A stretch of 47,792 nt of DNA from Bacteroidales bacterium (GTDB lineage: Bacteria; Bacteroidota; Bacteroidia; Bacteroidales; JAADJA01), in NCBI GenBank assembly GCA_016783885.1, contig JADHVR010000001.1, positions 118,284 through 166,075 on the forward strand, written 5' to 3'. A program made the translations under genes and the position numbers. Positions within the stretch are counted from its first letter, which is position 1; each line of letters starts with the position of its first letter. Below are positions 1-9,815 of this stretch, piece by piece. A model generated the notes under the pieces. That model had not been told where the DNA came from and ran no database searches. It saw only the letters and a list, made by a program, of their open reading frames with translations.

Positions 1-2
1 TC

Positions 3-659
3 AAGTTGTATAAAGCAGTACCGGTTGACGGCATCCTTGCCGATATCGGAGTTTCATCACATCAGATTGATGAACCGGCAAGAGGGTTTTCTTTACGGTT
101 TGAAGCCGAGCTGGATTTAAGGATGAACCGGCGAAAAAGCCTTACGGCAAAACAAATTGTAAATGAATATTCGATAAATAAACTGAAAGATATTTTCTAT
201 AACTACGGCGAACTAAGGAATTCATCTAAAATAGCGGATTTAATAGAAAGTGCTCGAACAAAAAATGATATTAAAACCACAAAACAATTGCAGGAGGCTA
301 TCGGGAAATGCGCACCAAAAGGATTGGAAAATAAATTTTTCGCAAAGGTATTTCAGGCTTTACGCATAGAAGTGAATGACGAACTCGGTGCATTAAAAGA
401 ATTATTAACACAATCGGTGGAGTTGCTGAGTAGGGGAGGGAGGTTGGTGATAATATCATATCACTCGTTAGAAGACAGGCTGGTGAAAAATTTTTTAAAA
501 GCAGGGAATTTTGAGGGAATAATAAAAAAGGACTTTTACGGGAACCCGGAAATACGCTTCAGGCTGATAAATAAAAAACCGGTTGTTCCGTGTGATGAAG
601 AGATACAAAGAAACAAAAGAGCCAGAAGCGCAAAACTGAGAATAGCAGAAAAAATCTGA
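3..659 (+). CDS. rsmH: 16S rRNA (cytosine-1402-N4)-methyltransferase RsmH, 5'-truncated
   Basis: Methylates N4 of C1402 in the 16S rRNA P-site using SAM. The reading frame is open from the window edge, so the true start and the N-terminal SAM-binding part (roughly the first 80-90 residues of a ~300-aa family) lie outside. The first TTG here is an internal Leu codon, not a start. Visible family motifs are DGILADIGVSSHQID, the ARGFS segment, and a C-terminal GGRLVIISYHSLEDR block followed by a basic tail (RNKRARSAKLR). It is followed by an ftsL-like gene and ftsI, the usual order of the division/cell-wall cluster, in which mraZ would be expected just upstream. Identification is firm. Confidence 0.95.
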   Translation, partial: KLYKAVPVDGILADIGVSSHQIDEPARGFSLRFEAELDLRMNRRKSLTAKQIVNEYSINKLKDIFYNYGELRNSSKIADLIESARTKNDIKTTKQLQEAIGKCAPKGLENKFFAKVFQALRIEVNDELGALKELLTQSVELLSRGGRLVIISYHSLEDRLVKNFLKAGNFEGIIKKDFYGNPEIRFRLINKKPVVPCDEEIQRNKRARSAKLRIAEKI

Positions 660-749
660 TGGAACACTCATGTTTTTTATATTGAGACACACAAGGGGAT
701 GATTAAATGTGAGTGGCAAATAGTCAACATGTTACAATAATTTAAACAG

Positions 750-1112
750 ATGGAAAAGGATAACAACAAGCAGCAAAAAAAAGTGAAAAGTGGCAATGTT
801 GCGGCAAAATCGCTCCGAAGCATTCTCGGTGGATATTTTCTGACTAAAGAACGCACAGTAAAACATCTGCCGTTTTTATTTTTCCTTGCGCTATTGGCGG
901 TTATTTATATTGGTAACTCCTATTATGCCGAAAAAAATATCAGACATATCGAAAGAACCCAAAAAAAGCTAAAGGAACTCAGGTATGAATATATTACTAC
1001 AAAATCGAAATTAATGCACAGCAGCCGGCAATCTAAAATTGCCAAAAGCCTTACAAAAAAAGGGGTAAAAGAATCAACGGTTCCACCGGAGAAGATTTTT
1101 GTTAAAGAATAG
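750..1112 (+). CDS. ftsL: FtsL-like division protein
   Basis: A 120-aa bitopic protein: a basic cytoplasmic N-terminus (~40 residues), one transmembrane helix (about residues 41-58, LPFLFFLALLAVIYIGNSYY), then a short heptad-like periplasmic helix rich in Lys/Arg/Glu. This is the FtsL/DivIC-type topology of a septal coiled-coil protein that works with FtsQ and FtsB-like partners to activate FtsWI. The call rests mainly on position between rsmH and the PBP gene plus topology, because FtsL sequences are poorly conserved. The ATG start lies 90 nt after rsmH; that spacer shows no recognisable signal. Confidence 0.8.
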   Translation: MEKDNNKQQKKVKSGNVAAKSLRSILGGYFLTKERTVKHLPFLFFLALLAVIYIGNSYYAEKNIRHIERTQKKLKELRYEYITTKSKLMHSSRQSKIAKSLTKKGVKESTVPPEKIFVKE

Positions 1113-1174
1113 AAGGAACTTATAACAAATAACATATAACATATAACTTATAACTATTTATAATCAACAAACCA

Positions 1175-3283
1175 TTGAAAAACATTAAGACCGACATATT
1201 ATGGAGAGTATTCCTTGTTTACCTGGTTATGTTGGTTTTCGGCGCAGCAATAATTATCAAAGTTGTGTACATTCAGTTTGTTGAGGGCAAAGAACTAAAG
1301 CAAAAAGCCGAAGAGCAATCACTAAGATATTTTAATATTGAGGCAGTGCGCGGAAACATCTGTGCCGCCGATGGAAGCCTGCTCGCTACTTCTGTCCCCA
1401 TTTTCGATATCAGGATGGACGTGGCGTCAACACTCATCTCCAATGCTTATTTTCAAAACCACATCGACGCCCTTACAAGAGAACTTTCAAAACTTTTTAA
1501 TGATAAATCGAAATACCAATACAAAAAAAGCCTGTTGCTGGAACGAAAAAATGGAAACCGTTACTATCTAATCAAAAGAAATGTTACTTATGAACAATTA
1601 AAAAAACTAAGGGACTTCCCGATTTTTATCAGGGGAAAATACCGCGGCGGGCTAATAATAATTCCAAAAACCAAACGAAAAAAACCTTTCGGGCTTCTGG
1701 CAGAAAGAACAATTGGTTATGAAAATAAAAATGAAAATCTGTATGTTGGTGTTGAAGGAGCTTTTAGCGAATACCTCAGCGGCAGGAACGGCAAACAACT
1801 TAGAAGAAGGATAAACAACGGAGACTGGGTTCCTGTATTTGATGAGAACGAAGTGGAACCCGAAAACGGTAATGATATAATTACCACTATTGACCTTAAC
1901 GTTCAGGATGTTGCCGAATCAGCGCTTTATAATCATTTGATTGAACACCAGGCAGAATGGGGCTGTGCTGTGTTAATGGAAGTTGAAACAGGACAAATTA
2001 AAGCTATTGCCAACCTGACGAAAGATCCAAAATCGAACTCATATAAGGAAACCTATAATTATGCAGTTGGGACAAGCATTGAACCCGGCTCAACTTTTAA
2101 ATTAGCCTCTATGCTTGTTTTATTAGAAGACGATAAAATTAACCTGGAGGATACAATAGATATTGGCAAAGGTTATACTGTGTATCATGGTCTGACGATA
2201 AAAGATGTACATGGCGTTAGGGATGGGCGGGTTTCGAAAAAGGAAGTTTTTACACTGTCGTTAAATACAGGTGTTTCCAGGCTTGTTTATAATGCCTATT
2301 TAACCAATCCTCAAAAATATATTAACCGTTTGTACGACATGTCCATCAATCAAAAAAGTGGAATCAACATACCGGGCGAAGGAGAACCTTTAATAAAAAA
2401 TACAAAAAACAGAAGTTGGTCCAAAGTTTCTCTTCCCTTTATGTCGATTGGATATGAACTCAGAATGACTCCCATGCAGCTTCTTACTTTTTACAATGCT
2501 GTTGCCAACAACGGAAAAATGGTAAAACCCATGTTCGTGAAAGAAATAAGACAAGCAGGAAAAACTATTAAAATATTTGATACGGAAGTCATCAATAAAT
2601 CTATTTGTTCGGATGCTACAATTGAAAAAGCACATGAACTTTTAGAAGGCGTTGTTGAAAGCGGGACTGCTCAAAGCCTGAACAAATCAGTATATAAAAT
2701 TGCAGGGAAAACGGGTACTGCACAAATAGCAGATTTGAACAAAGGTTACGACAAAACAAATTACAATGCCTCTTTTGTTGGATATTTCCCTGCTGATAAC
2801 CCGAAATATTCTTGTATAGTAGTAGTAAGCAAGCCCTCAACCGGCAGGTATTATGCAAGCTCGGTAGCTGTTCCTGTTTTTAAGGAAATTGCTGATAAGG
2901 TATATGCCACCGACCTCGAAATACATCAACATAAAGAAACCGAACCGGCAGATGCCGCATATCCTGTTTATGCAACGGGTTACCAGGAAGAATTAAAATA
3001 TGTTTATCAAACCCTTGATATACCTCTCGATTCATTAAGCACTAATGCCGAATGGGCAATAGCCCTGAAAGCAGATAGCACTGTAAGGCTTGAAACCAGG
3101 ATCATTAAAGAAGGGTTAGTGCCTAATGTAAAAGGAATGGGAGCAAAAGATGCTGTGTATGTCCTGGAGAATCTCGGATTAAAAGTTAAAATTCACGGAA
3201 GAGGTTTTGTCAGGGAACAGTCTTTGTCGCCAGGTTCGAGAGTGAAAAAAGGAAATATGATTACGCTAAAACTTGCAGTTTAA
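1175..3283 (+). CDS. ftsI: Septal class B penicillin-binding protein (FtsI/PBP3 family) with C-terminal PASTA domain
   Basis: Transpeptidase that cross-links septal peptidoglycan with FtsW as glycosyltransferase partner. It has a single N-terminal membrane helix (about residues 10-33), a PBP dimerisation domain (about 50-220) and a transpeptidase domain. The three active-site motifs are present: S306-T-F-K (nucleophile Ser306), S362-L-N and K512-T-G. A PASTA domain occupies about 645-702, as in SpoVD-like PBPs. The start is TTG at 1175: the next in-frame Met (residue 19) lies inside the membrane helix, so starting there would destroy it. The spacer in front (1113-1174) is a low-complexity 'ataacatataac' run. 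Confidence 0.95.
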   Translation: MKNIKTDILWRVFLVYLVMLVFGAAIIIKVVYIQFVEGKELKQKAEEQSLRYFNIEAVRGNICAADGSLLATSVPIFDIRMDVASTLISNAYFQNHIDALTRELSKLFNDKSKYQYKKSLLLERKNGNRYYLIKRNVTYEQLKKLRDFPIFIRGKYRGGLIIIPKTKRKKPFGLLAERTIGYENKNENLYVGVEGAFSEYLSGRNGKQLRRRINNGDWVPVFDENEVEPENGNDIITTIDLNVQDVAESALYNHLIEHQAEWGCAVLMEVETGQIKAIANLTKDPKSNSYKETYNYAVGTSIEPGSTFKLASMLVLLEDDKINLEDTIDIGKGYTVYHGLTIKDVHGVRDGRVSKKEVFTLSLNTGVSRLVYNAYLTNPQKYINRLYDMSINQKSGINIPGEGEPLIKNTKNRSWSKVSLPFMSIGYELRMTPMQLLTFYNAVANNGKMVKPMFVKEIRQAGKTIKIFDTEVINKSICSDATIEKAHELLEGVVESGTAQSLNKSVYKIAGKTGTAQIADLNKGYDKTNYNASFVGYFPADNPKYSCIVVVSKPSTGRYYASSVAVPVFKEIADKVYATDLEIHQHKETEPADAAYPVYATGYQEELKYVYQTLDIPLDSLSTNAEWAIALKADSTVRLETRIIKEGLVPNVKGMGAKDAVYVLENLGLKVKIHGRGFVREQSLSPGSRVKKGNMITLKLAV

Positions 3284-3383
3284 AATATACAATTATTGAA
3301 TTGCTGAATTATTGAATTATTATAGCATTAAATTATTTAAGCATTATAGCATTTAAGCATTAAATCATTGAACCATTGTAGCA

Positions 3384-4862
3384 TTGAAAATTTTAAACGA
3401 CATATTAAAAAACATTGAGATTACAAAAGTAATTGGCTCAACTGATGTTGAAGTTAGTTCTATAGAGTTCGATTCACGTAAAGTTGAACCTGATTCTGTT
3501 TTTGTTGCAGTAAAAGGAACACAGGTTGACGGACATATATTTATTCCCAGGGCTATTGAAGCCGGAGCTAAAATCATCGTTTGTGAGACACTTCTTGAAA
3601 AACTTTCTGAAAACATTACTTATCTGATAGTTAAAAACAGCAGCAAATCGCTGGGAATTTTAGCTTCCAACTTTTACGGGAACCCATCTTCAAAATTAAT
3701 GCTTATTGGCGTAACCGGAACAAACGGCAAAACTACTGTTGTCAGCCTGCTTTACGATCTTTTCAAAAAACTGGGATATAAAACCGGACTTCTGTCAACC
3801 ATTCAAAACAAAATTGGTGATGAAATTATTGGCGCTACACATACTACTCCCGATCCGGTTCAAATCAATAAACTCCTTAGCCGTATGGTACATGCCGGTT
3901 GTACCCATTGTTTCATGGAAGTAAGTTCACACGCCATTGATCAGGACAGGATTGCCGGACTGATTTTTGAAGGAGGTATTTTTACAAATATTACCCACGA
4001 CCATCTCGATTATCACAAAACATTTGATAATTATCTCAAGGTAAAGAAAAAATTCTTTGATGAACTTCCTGACTATGCCTTTGCCCTAAGCAACATTGAC
4101 GATAAAAACGGCAGGGTAATACTTCAGAACACAAAAGCATTGAAAAAAACATACAGCCTGAAAAGCCTTTCTGATTTTAAATGCAAGATAATCGAGAACC
4201 AGTTTGAAGGATTGGAATTAAACATTGACGGTCAGGAATTCTGGTGCAGGCTTATCGGCAGCTTCAATGCATATAACCTGCTTGCCGTGTATGCTGCAGC
4301 GATTTTACTTAGTGAAGAAAAATCAAAAGTGCTCACTGCTCTCAGCATGATTGAAGCGGTTGAAGGCAGGTTCGATGTTATCAGGTCACAAAACAATATT
4401 ACAGGGATTGTAGATTATGCACATTCGCCGGATGCTTTGAAAAATGTATTAGACACAATTCATTCAATCAGGACAAAAAATGAAACCCTGATTACCATTG
4501 TCGGAGCCGGTGGCGACAGGGATAAGAATAAGCGTTCGTTAATGGGACAAATAGTCAGTCGGAAAAGTAATAAAGTTATCCTTACTTCCGATAATCCCCG
4601 TTCGGAAGAACCTGAGCAGGTTATTAAAGACATTGAAAAAGGCGTTGAACCGATAAATTACAAAAAGGTGATTTCAATTACCAACCGCAGAGAAGCTATA
4701 AAAGCGGCATGTTCGTTTGCAAAACCCGGTGATATCATCCTGGTGGCTGGTAAAGGGCACGAAAAATATCAGGAAATCAAGGGCGTGAAATATCCCTTTG
4801 ATGATAAAGAAGTTTTAAGAGAATTTTTAACAACTCTAAGTATTATTAAGAACACAAACTGA
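3384..4862 (+). CDS. murE: UDP-MurNAc-L-Ala-D-Glu:meso-diaminopimelate ligase MurE
   Basis: Cytoplasmic ATP-dependent ligase adding the third stem-peptide residue. The Mur ligase N-terminal domain spans about residues 1-100, the ATP-binding loop GVTGTNGKTT is at 109-118, and a C-terminal Rossmann-like domain follows. The D403-N-P-R motif is the signature of meso-diaminopimelate-specific MurE, so DAP-type peptidoglycan is predicted. The only usable start is TTG at 3384, since the next in-frame Met is about residue 106. This TTG lies inside a repeated 'cattga' pattern that fills the 100-nt spacer after ftsI. mraY follows after 15 nt. Confidence 0.97.
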   Translation: MKILNDILKNIEITKVIGSTDVEVSSIEFDSRKVEPDSVFVAVKGTQVDGHIFIPRAIEAGAKIIVCETLLEKLSENITYLIVKNSSKSLGILASNFYGNPSSKLMLIGVTGTNGKTTVVSLLYDLFKKLGYKTGLLSTIQNKIGDEIIGATHTTPDPVQINKLLSRMVHAGCTHCFMEVSSHAIDQDRIAGLIFEGGIFTNITHDHLDYHKTFDNYLKVKKKFFDELPDYAFALSNIDDKNGRVILQNTKALKKTYSLKSLSDFKCKIIENQFEGLELNIDGQEFWCRLIGSFNAYNLLAVYAAAILLSEEKSKVLTALSMIEAVEGRFDVIRSQNNITGIVDYAHSPDALKNVLDTIHSIRTKNETLITIVGAGGDRDKNKRSLMGQIVSRKSNKVILTSDNPRSEEPEQVIKDIEKGVEPINYKKVISITNRREAIKAACSFAKPGDIILVAGKGHEKYQEIKGVKYPFDDKEVLREFLTTLSIIKNTN

Positions 4863-4877
4863 TAAAAAGTATTTAGT

Positions 4878-6131
4878 ATGTTTTATTACTTATTCGAATA
4901 TTTAGACAGGGCATTTGATTTACCGGGCGCAGGAGTGTTTCAGTACATTTCTTTCCGTGCTGCTGCTGCTGTTATCACATCTTTAATAATTTCATTGCTG
5001 TTAGGCAAACGACTGATAAGCCTGCTTGTCAGGAAACAGGTGGGCGAGTCTATCCGCGACCTGGGTCTCGAAGGGCAAGCAGAAAAACAGGGGACACCAA
5101 CGATGGGCGGATTGATCATTCTCGGAGCTATCCTTATACCAACACTTCTCTTTGCAAAACTTGATAATATATACATCATCCTGATGCTGTTCACAACAGC
5201 ATGGCTCGGTTTAATAGGGTTTATTGATGATTATATTAAAGTGTTTAAAAAGAATAAAAAGGGACTTGCAGGAAAATTCAAAATTTTCGGACAGGTGATT
5301 CTTGGGTTGGTAGTAGGATTAACTATGTATTTCAACGAGAATGTAGTAATAAAAGAAAAAATTAACGCTGAAGAATTTATTCAAACAACTGAAAATGGAG
5401 AGATTGTAAATATATCCGATCCATCTGGGAGATTCTCAGGGGAGACTGTAAAATCAACAAAAACAACAATTCCGTTCTTTAAAAATAACGAGGCAGATTA
5501 CTCTAAAATACTAACTTTCTTAGGCGAAGGATATGAAAAATGGGCATTCCTGATATTTATACCCATTGTTATCCTGATAATCGCTGCCGTATCGAACGGC
5601 GCAAACTTAACCGACGGAATGGATGGCCTGGCAACAGGCACTTCTGCCATCATCGGTGCAACCCTGGGTATTCTTGCCTGGGTGTCGGGTAACATTGTAT
5701 TTGCCGATTACCTGAACATTATGTACCTGCCCCATACAGGCGAACTTACAATATACGTCAGCGCTTTTGTGGGCGCCTGCATCGGATTTTTATGGTATAA
5801 CTCATATCCTGCACAGGTTTTTATGGGCGACACCGGCAGCTTGTCAATGGGAGGTATTATCGCTGTTTTTGCTATTCTTATCAGGAAAGAACTCCTTATC
5901 CCAATTCTTTGCGGGATATTTTTGATGGAAAGCCTTTCGGTGATCATGCAGGTAAGTTATTTTAAATATACAAAGCGCAAATTCGGGGCGGGAAGAAGAA
6001 TTTTTAAAATGTCGCCTTTGCATCATCATTACCAGGTGAAAGGCTATTCCGAACCTAAGATAGTACAAAGATTCTTTATCGTAGGGATAATGCTTGCAGT
6101 GTTTACGATAATAACATTAAAACTAAGATAA
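4878..6131 (+). CDS. mraY: Phospho-N-acetylmuramoyl-pentapeptide transferase MraY
   Basis: Integral membrane enzyme making lipid I from UDP-MurNAc-pentapeptide and undecaprenyl phosphate. It is highly hydrophobic with about ten membrane helices. Catalytic and signature motifs are visible: the Asp pair in [31 protein letters not shown] and the histidine motif [12 protein letters not shown]. At 417 aa it is about 55 residues longer than Proteobacterial MraY. The extra segment (about residues 155-215, hydrophilic, with [10 protein letters not shown]) is usual in Bacteroidota homologues and probably forms an extracytoplasmic loop. Start ATG; murD begins 6 nt after the stop. Confidence 0.97.
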   Translation: MFYYLFEYLDRAFDLPGAGVFQYISFRAAAAVITSLIISLLLGKRLISLLVRKQVGESIRDLGLEGQAEKQGTPTMGGLIILGAILIPTLLFAKLDNIYIILMLFTTAWLGLIGFIDDYIKVFKKNKKGLAGKFKIFGQVILGLVVGLTMYFNENVVIKEKINAEEFIQTTENGEIVNISDPSGRFSGETVKSTKTTIPFFKNNEADYSKILTFLGEGYEKWAFLIFIPIVILIIAAVSNGANLTDGMDGLATGTSAIIGATLGILAWVSGNIVFADYLNIMYLPHTGELTIYVSAFVGACIGFLWYNSYPAQVFMGDTGSLSMGGIIAVFAILIRKELLIPILCGIFLMESLSVIMQVSYFKYTKRKFGAGRRIFKMSPLHHHYQVKGYSEPKIVQRFFIVGIMLAVFTIITLKLR

Positions 6132-6137
6132 TGTGTC

Positions 6138-7478
6138 TTGAAAAAAAAGATTGTCATATTAGGAGCAGGAGAAAGCGGTGTGGGAGCCGCAGTTTTAGCA
6201 ATGAAAAAAGGATTCGGGGTTTTTATTTCTGATTTTGGTAAAATAAAAGAAAAATATAAAAACGTTCTTTCACAGTTTGAAATAAAATATGAGGAAGGGA
6301 AACATACTGAAAGCCTGATCCTGAAAGCAGATGAGGTGGTTAAAAGTCCTGGAATACCTGACGAAACAGAGTTGGTTAGAAAAGTAAAAAAAACCGGTAT
6401 CAAAGTTATTTCGGAGATTGAATTTGCAGGCAGATACACTTCCGCAAAAAAGATATGCATCACGGGAAGTAACGGAAAGACAACCACAACCTTGCTTACT
6501 CACCATATCCTTAAAAAGGCGGGATTAAATGCAGGACTGGCAGGAAATGTAGGTCAAAGCTTTGCAATGCAGGTGGCTGAAAAAGATTTCGAGTATTATG
6601 TGCTTGAAATCAGTAGTTTTCAGTTAGACGGTATGTTTGATTTTAAAGCTGATATTGCGGTTTTGATGAACATAACACCGGACCACTTAGACAGGTACGC
6701 GGATGACTTCCAAAATTATATTGACTCAAAATTCAGGATCGCACAGAATCAGTCGGAAAATGATGCATTTGTTTATTGTGCCGATGATCCTGTGGTTCTA
6801 AAAGAAATACAAAAAAGGGAAATCAAATCCGGATTATATCCTTTCTCAATAAAACGAAAAATTTCAGGTGAAGGAGCCTTTCTGCAAGGAAATGAAATGC
6901 TGATCAACATAAAACCAAATTTTTTAAAAATGACAATAGAAAATTTAGCATTACAGGGGAAACACAATATTTACAATTCAATGGCGGCAGGCATTGCTTC
7001 CAGGATTTTAAATATCAGGAAAGATATTATCAAAGAAAGTCTTTCCGATTTTCAGAATGTAGAGCACAGGCTTGAGTTTGTAGCCTGTATTCATGGAGTA
7101 GATTTTATAAATGATTCAAAAGCTACAAATGTTAACTCAACCTGGTATGCTCTTGAAAGCATTCATAATCCGGTGATATGGATCGCCGGTGGAATCGACA
7201 AAGGAAATGACTATTCCATATTGAACGATGTGGTAAAAGAAAAGGTTAAAGCACTTATATGCCTCGGTAAAGACAATAAGAAACTATTCAATGCCTTTGA
7301 GGATGTTATGGAAGATATTATTGAGACCACTTCAATGGAAGATGCGGTTAAATATGCATCATTCCTTGCAAGTAAAGACGATACTGTGTTGCTTTCGCCA
7401 AGCTGTGCCAGCTTCGATCTTTTTGAAAATTTTGAGGAAAGGGGAAATGAATTTAAGAAAGCTGTTTCAAACCTGTAA
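6138..7478 (+). CDS. murD: UDP-N-acetylmuramoyl-L-alanine:D-glutamate ligase MurD
   Basis: Cytoplasmic ATP-dependent ligase adding D-Glu to UDP-MurNAc-L-Ala. An N-terminal Rossmann domain opens with VILGAGESGVGAA, the ATP loop is ITGSNGKTTTTLL, the central catalytic part contains MNITPDHLDRY, and the C-terminal domain contains NDSKATNVNSTWYAL and LLSPSCASFD. The start is TTG at 6138: the ATG at 6131 that overlaps the mraY stop is in another frame and gives no MurD sequence, and the next in-frame Met would remove the Rossmann loop. Length 446 aa is normal. Confidence 0.97.
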   Translation: MKKKIVILGAGESGVGAAVLAMKKGFGVFISDFGKIKEKYKNVLSQFEIKYEEGKHTESLILKADEVVKSPGIPDETELVRKVKKTGIKVISEIEFAGRYTSAKKICITGSNGKTTTTLLTHHILKKAGLNAGLAGNVGQSFAMQVAEKDFEYYVLEISSFQLDGMFDFKADIAVLMNITPDHLDRYADDFQNYIDSKFRIAQNQSENDAFVYCADDPVVLKEIQKREIKSGLYPFSIKRKISGEGAFLQGNEMLINIKPNFLKMTIENLALQGKHNIYNSMAAGIASRILNIRKDIIKESLSDFQNVEHRLEFVACIHGVDFINDSKATNVNSTWYALESIHNPVIWIAGGIDKGNDYSILNDVVKEKVKALICLGKDNKKLFNAFEDVMEDIIETTSMEDAVKYASFLASKDDTVLLSPSCASFDLFENFEERGNEFKKAVSNL

Positions 7479-7563
7479 GAATTATAATGTTTCATGTTTC
7501 ATGATTCAGGTTTCAGGTTAATGAGTTAAAAGTATAAATAAATATTTTTTTAATTTAATATAT

Positions 7564-8724
7564 ATGCATTTTCTGCTAAATAAAATAAAAGGCGATAAGA
7601 TAATCTGGCTTATTGTGATTTTACTCTCAGTGTTTTCATTACTGGCGGTTTACAGCTCTACCGGAACACTGGCTTATAAATACCAGGGCGGAAATACGGA
7701 ATATTATATGATCAAGCATTTCATTATCCTTGTTTTCGGTTTTTTATTGATGTACCTTGCTCATTTAATCAAGTACACTTATTTTTCGAGAATTTTTCAG
7801 ATTGCTCTTTATATCGCAGTTCCATTACTTCTATTAACACTTTTTTTCGGGATAAACCTAAATGAAGCGAGAAGAGTGCTGCCCCTGCCTTTCGGGCTTA
7901 CTTTCCAGACTTCCGACCTTGCTAAGCTGACACTCATAATGTATTTAGCCAGGATGCTTACGAAAAGACAGGAAGTGATTAAAGATTTTAAATCCGCATT
8001 TCTTCCTGTTGTTATCCCTGTTTTGGTTATATGCCTCCTTATCCTGCCTGCTAATTTTTCAACGGCTGCTATTCTTTTTACTACAAGCCTGGTTTTGATG
8101 TTTATCGGGCGGGTAAGTCTGAAGCATATTTTTGCAATGATAGGACTTGGAGTAGTAGCCATACTTATTATGGTGATGATAGCTAAAGCATACCCTGACC
8201 TGCTGCCGCGGGTCGATACATGGATCAGCAGAATTGAAAATTTTAAAAATGGCAACAGTGAAGATAACTACCAGGTTGACCAGGCTAAAATTGCCATTGC
8301 ATCCGGTGGAATTATCGGTAAGATGCCTGGCAACAGCGATCAGAGAAATTTTTTACCACATCCATACTCCGATTTTATTTTTGCAATTATTATTGAAGAA
8401 TACGGACTGATTGGAGGCATACTGATAATTTTTTTATACATGATCTTACTTTTCAGAGCTGTAAAGATAGTTACCAAATGCCCCAGAAATTTCGGGGCGT
8501 TCCTTACCATTGGGGTTGCATTCAGCCTGGTTTTCCAGGCAATGATCAACATGGCTGTGGCGGTAAACTTATTACCCGTTACCGGTCAAACATTACCACT
8601 AATAAGCATGGGTGGAACATCGCTCTGGTTTACGAGTATCTCAATAGGCATAATATTAAGCGTAAGTAAAGAAATTGAAAATAAACAGGAAAATGCAGGA
8701 AGCTTACAAACAGCGCAGGCTTAA
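7564..8724 (+). CDS. ftsW: Septal peptidoglycan glycosyltransferase FtsW (SEDS family)
   Basis: Polytopic SEDS protein that polymerises lipid II at the septum with the FtsI-type PBP encoded upstream. About ten hydrophobic helices span 386 aa. Family features include the N-terminal LAVYSSTGTLAY region, LPLPFGLTFQTSDLAKL, the extracellular loop ending in LPHPYSDFIFAIIIEEYG, and the terminal MAVAVNLLPVTGQTLPLISMGG stretch (all SEDS hallmarks). Start ATG at 7564, after a spacer containing the repeat-like 'atgtttcatgtttcatg'. Its 3' end overlaps the start of murG by 32 nt. RodA is the alternative, but the cluster context favours FtsW. Confidence 0.95.
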   Translation: MHFLLNKIKGDKIIWLIVILLSVFSLLAVYSSTGTLAYKYQGGNTEYYMIKHFIILVFGFLLMYLAHLIKYTYFSRIFQIALYIAVPLLLLTLFFGINLNEARRVLPLPFGLTFQTSDLAKLTLIMYLARMLTKRQEVIKDFKSAFLPVVIPVLVICLLILPANFSTAAILFTTSLVLMFIGRVSLKHIFAMIGLGVVAILIMVMIAKAYPDLLPRVDTWISRIENFKNGNSEDNYQVDQAKIAIASGGIIGKMPGNSDQRNFLPHPYSDFIFAIIIEEYGLIGGILIIFLYMILLFRAVKIVTKCPRNFGAFLTIGVAFSLVFQAMINMAVAVNLLPVTGQTLPLISMGGTSLWFTSISIGIILSVSKEIENKQENAGSLQTAQA

Positions 8725-9814
8725 GTTCATCATCAGCGGTGGCGGAACAGGAGGTCACATCTTCCCTGCTATTGCTATTGCCAACACCCTGAAAAAAATA
8801 AATGAAAATGTAGAAATACTTTTTGTAGGAGCCAAAGGTAAAATGGAGATGGAAAAAGTACCCGCTGCCGGATATCCTATCGAAGGTCTTTGGATAAGCG
8901 GCTTGCAACGCAAATTAACTCTGAAAAATCTTTTGTTTCCTTTTAAAGTTATCTATAGTCTTATTAGAGCAAAAAAAATAATAAATGAGTTTATGCCGGA
9001 TGCAGTTGTAGGTGTAGGCGGATATGCCAGCGGACCTACGCTACGTGTGGCATCGAAAAAAGGTATCCCTACCTTGATACAGGAGCAGAACTCCTATCCC
9101 GGCATTACCAATAAATTGTTAGCAAAAAATGTTGATAAAATCTGCGTGGCTTACGATGGGATGGAAAAATATTTTCCTGAAAATAAAATTGTAAAAACAG
9201 GAAATCCGATCAGGCAGGATGTAATTGATATTAAAGGTAAAAAAGAAGAAGCCCTGCGATTTTTTAACCTTGATGATAAAAAGAAAACGCTGTTGGTAGT
9301 TGGTGGAAGCCAGGGAGCCGTTTCAATAAATAAAAATATTCATAAATTCCTCGAATTATTTATGGATAATAATGTACAGATAATTTGGCAAACCGGTAAA
9401 TTGTATTTTGAAGAAGCTTGTGAAGCCACAAATGAAACGGTAGAAAAAGGAATAAAAGCAGTTGAGTTCATCGACAGGATGGATTATGCTTATGCTGCTG
9501 CTGATGTGATTGTTTCAAGAGCCGGTGCCATAGCTATTTCCGAGATTTGTGCCGTGCAAAAACCAACCGTTTTTGTTCCGTTGCCTTTTGCTGCCGAAGA
9601 CCATCAGAGAAAAAATGCACAGGCTTTGGTTGATAAAAATGCAGCGCTGATGATACTCAATCATGAAGCGTCTGATAAACTGGGAAGTATGGTGATTGAT
9701 CTGATAAAAGACGAAGATAAGCAAAATGAATTCAGCCGGAATCTAAGTAAATTGGCTATAAAAAACGCATCGGAAAGAATTGTTGATGAAATTTTTTGTT
9801 TAACGAAATTATAA
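8693..9814 (+). CDS. murG: UDP-GlcNAc:lipid I N-acetylglucosaminyltransferase MurG
   Basis: Peripheral membrane GT28 enzyme converting lipid I to lipid II. The glycine loop SGGGTGGHIFPA is at residues 15-26, the second G-loop VVGGSQGAVSINK in the middle, and the UDP-GlcNAc-binding region VSRAGAIAISEICAVQKP near the C-terminus. I place the start at the ATG at 8693 (373 aa) rather than the TTG at 8675; both overlap ftsW, and the ATG leaves the usual short tail before the first beta strand. Overlap with ftsW suggests translational coupling. murC follows directly. Confidence 0.95.
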   Translation: MQEAYKQRRLKFIISGGGTGGHIFPAIAIANTLKKINENVEILFVGAKGKMEMEKVPAAGYPIEGLWISGLQRKLTLKNLLFPFKVIYSLIRAKKIINEFMPDAVVGVGGYASGPTLRVASKKGIPTLIQEQNSYPGITNKLLAKNVDKICVAYDGMEKYFPENKIVKTGNPIRQDVIDIKGKKEEALRFFNLDDKKKTLLVVGGSQGAVSINKNIHKFLELFMDNNVQIIWQTGKLYFEEACEATNETVEKGIKAVEFIDRMDYAYAAADVIVSRAGAIAISEICAVQKPTVFVPLPFAAEDHQRKNAQALVDKNAALMILNHEASDKLGSMVIDLIKDEDKQNEFSRNLSKLAIKNASERIVDEIFCLTKL

Positions 9815-9815
9815 T

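Noticed and set aside
6131..6140. ATG at 6131 as murD start
   Set aside because: It overlaps the mraY stop but is out of frame with MurD and does not give the Rossmann motif.
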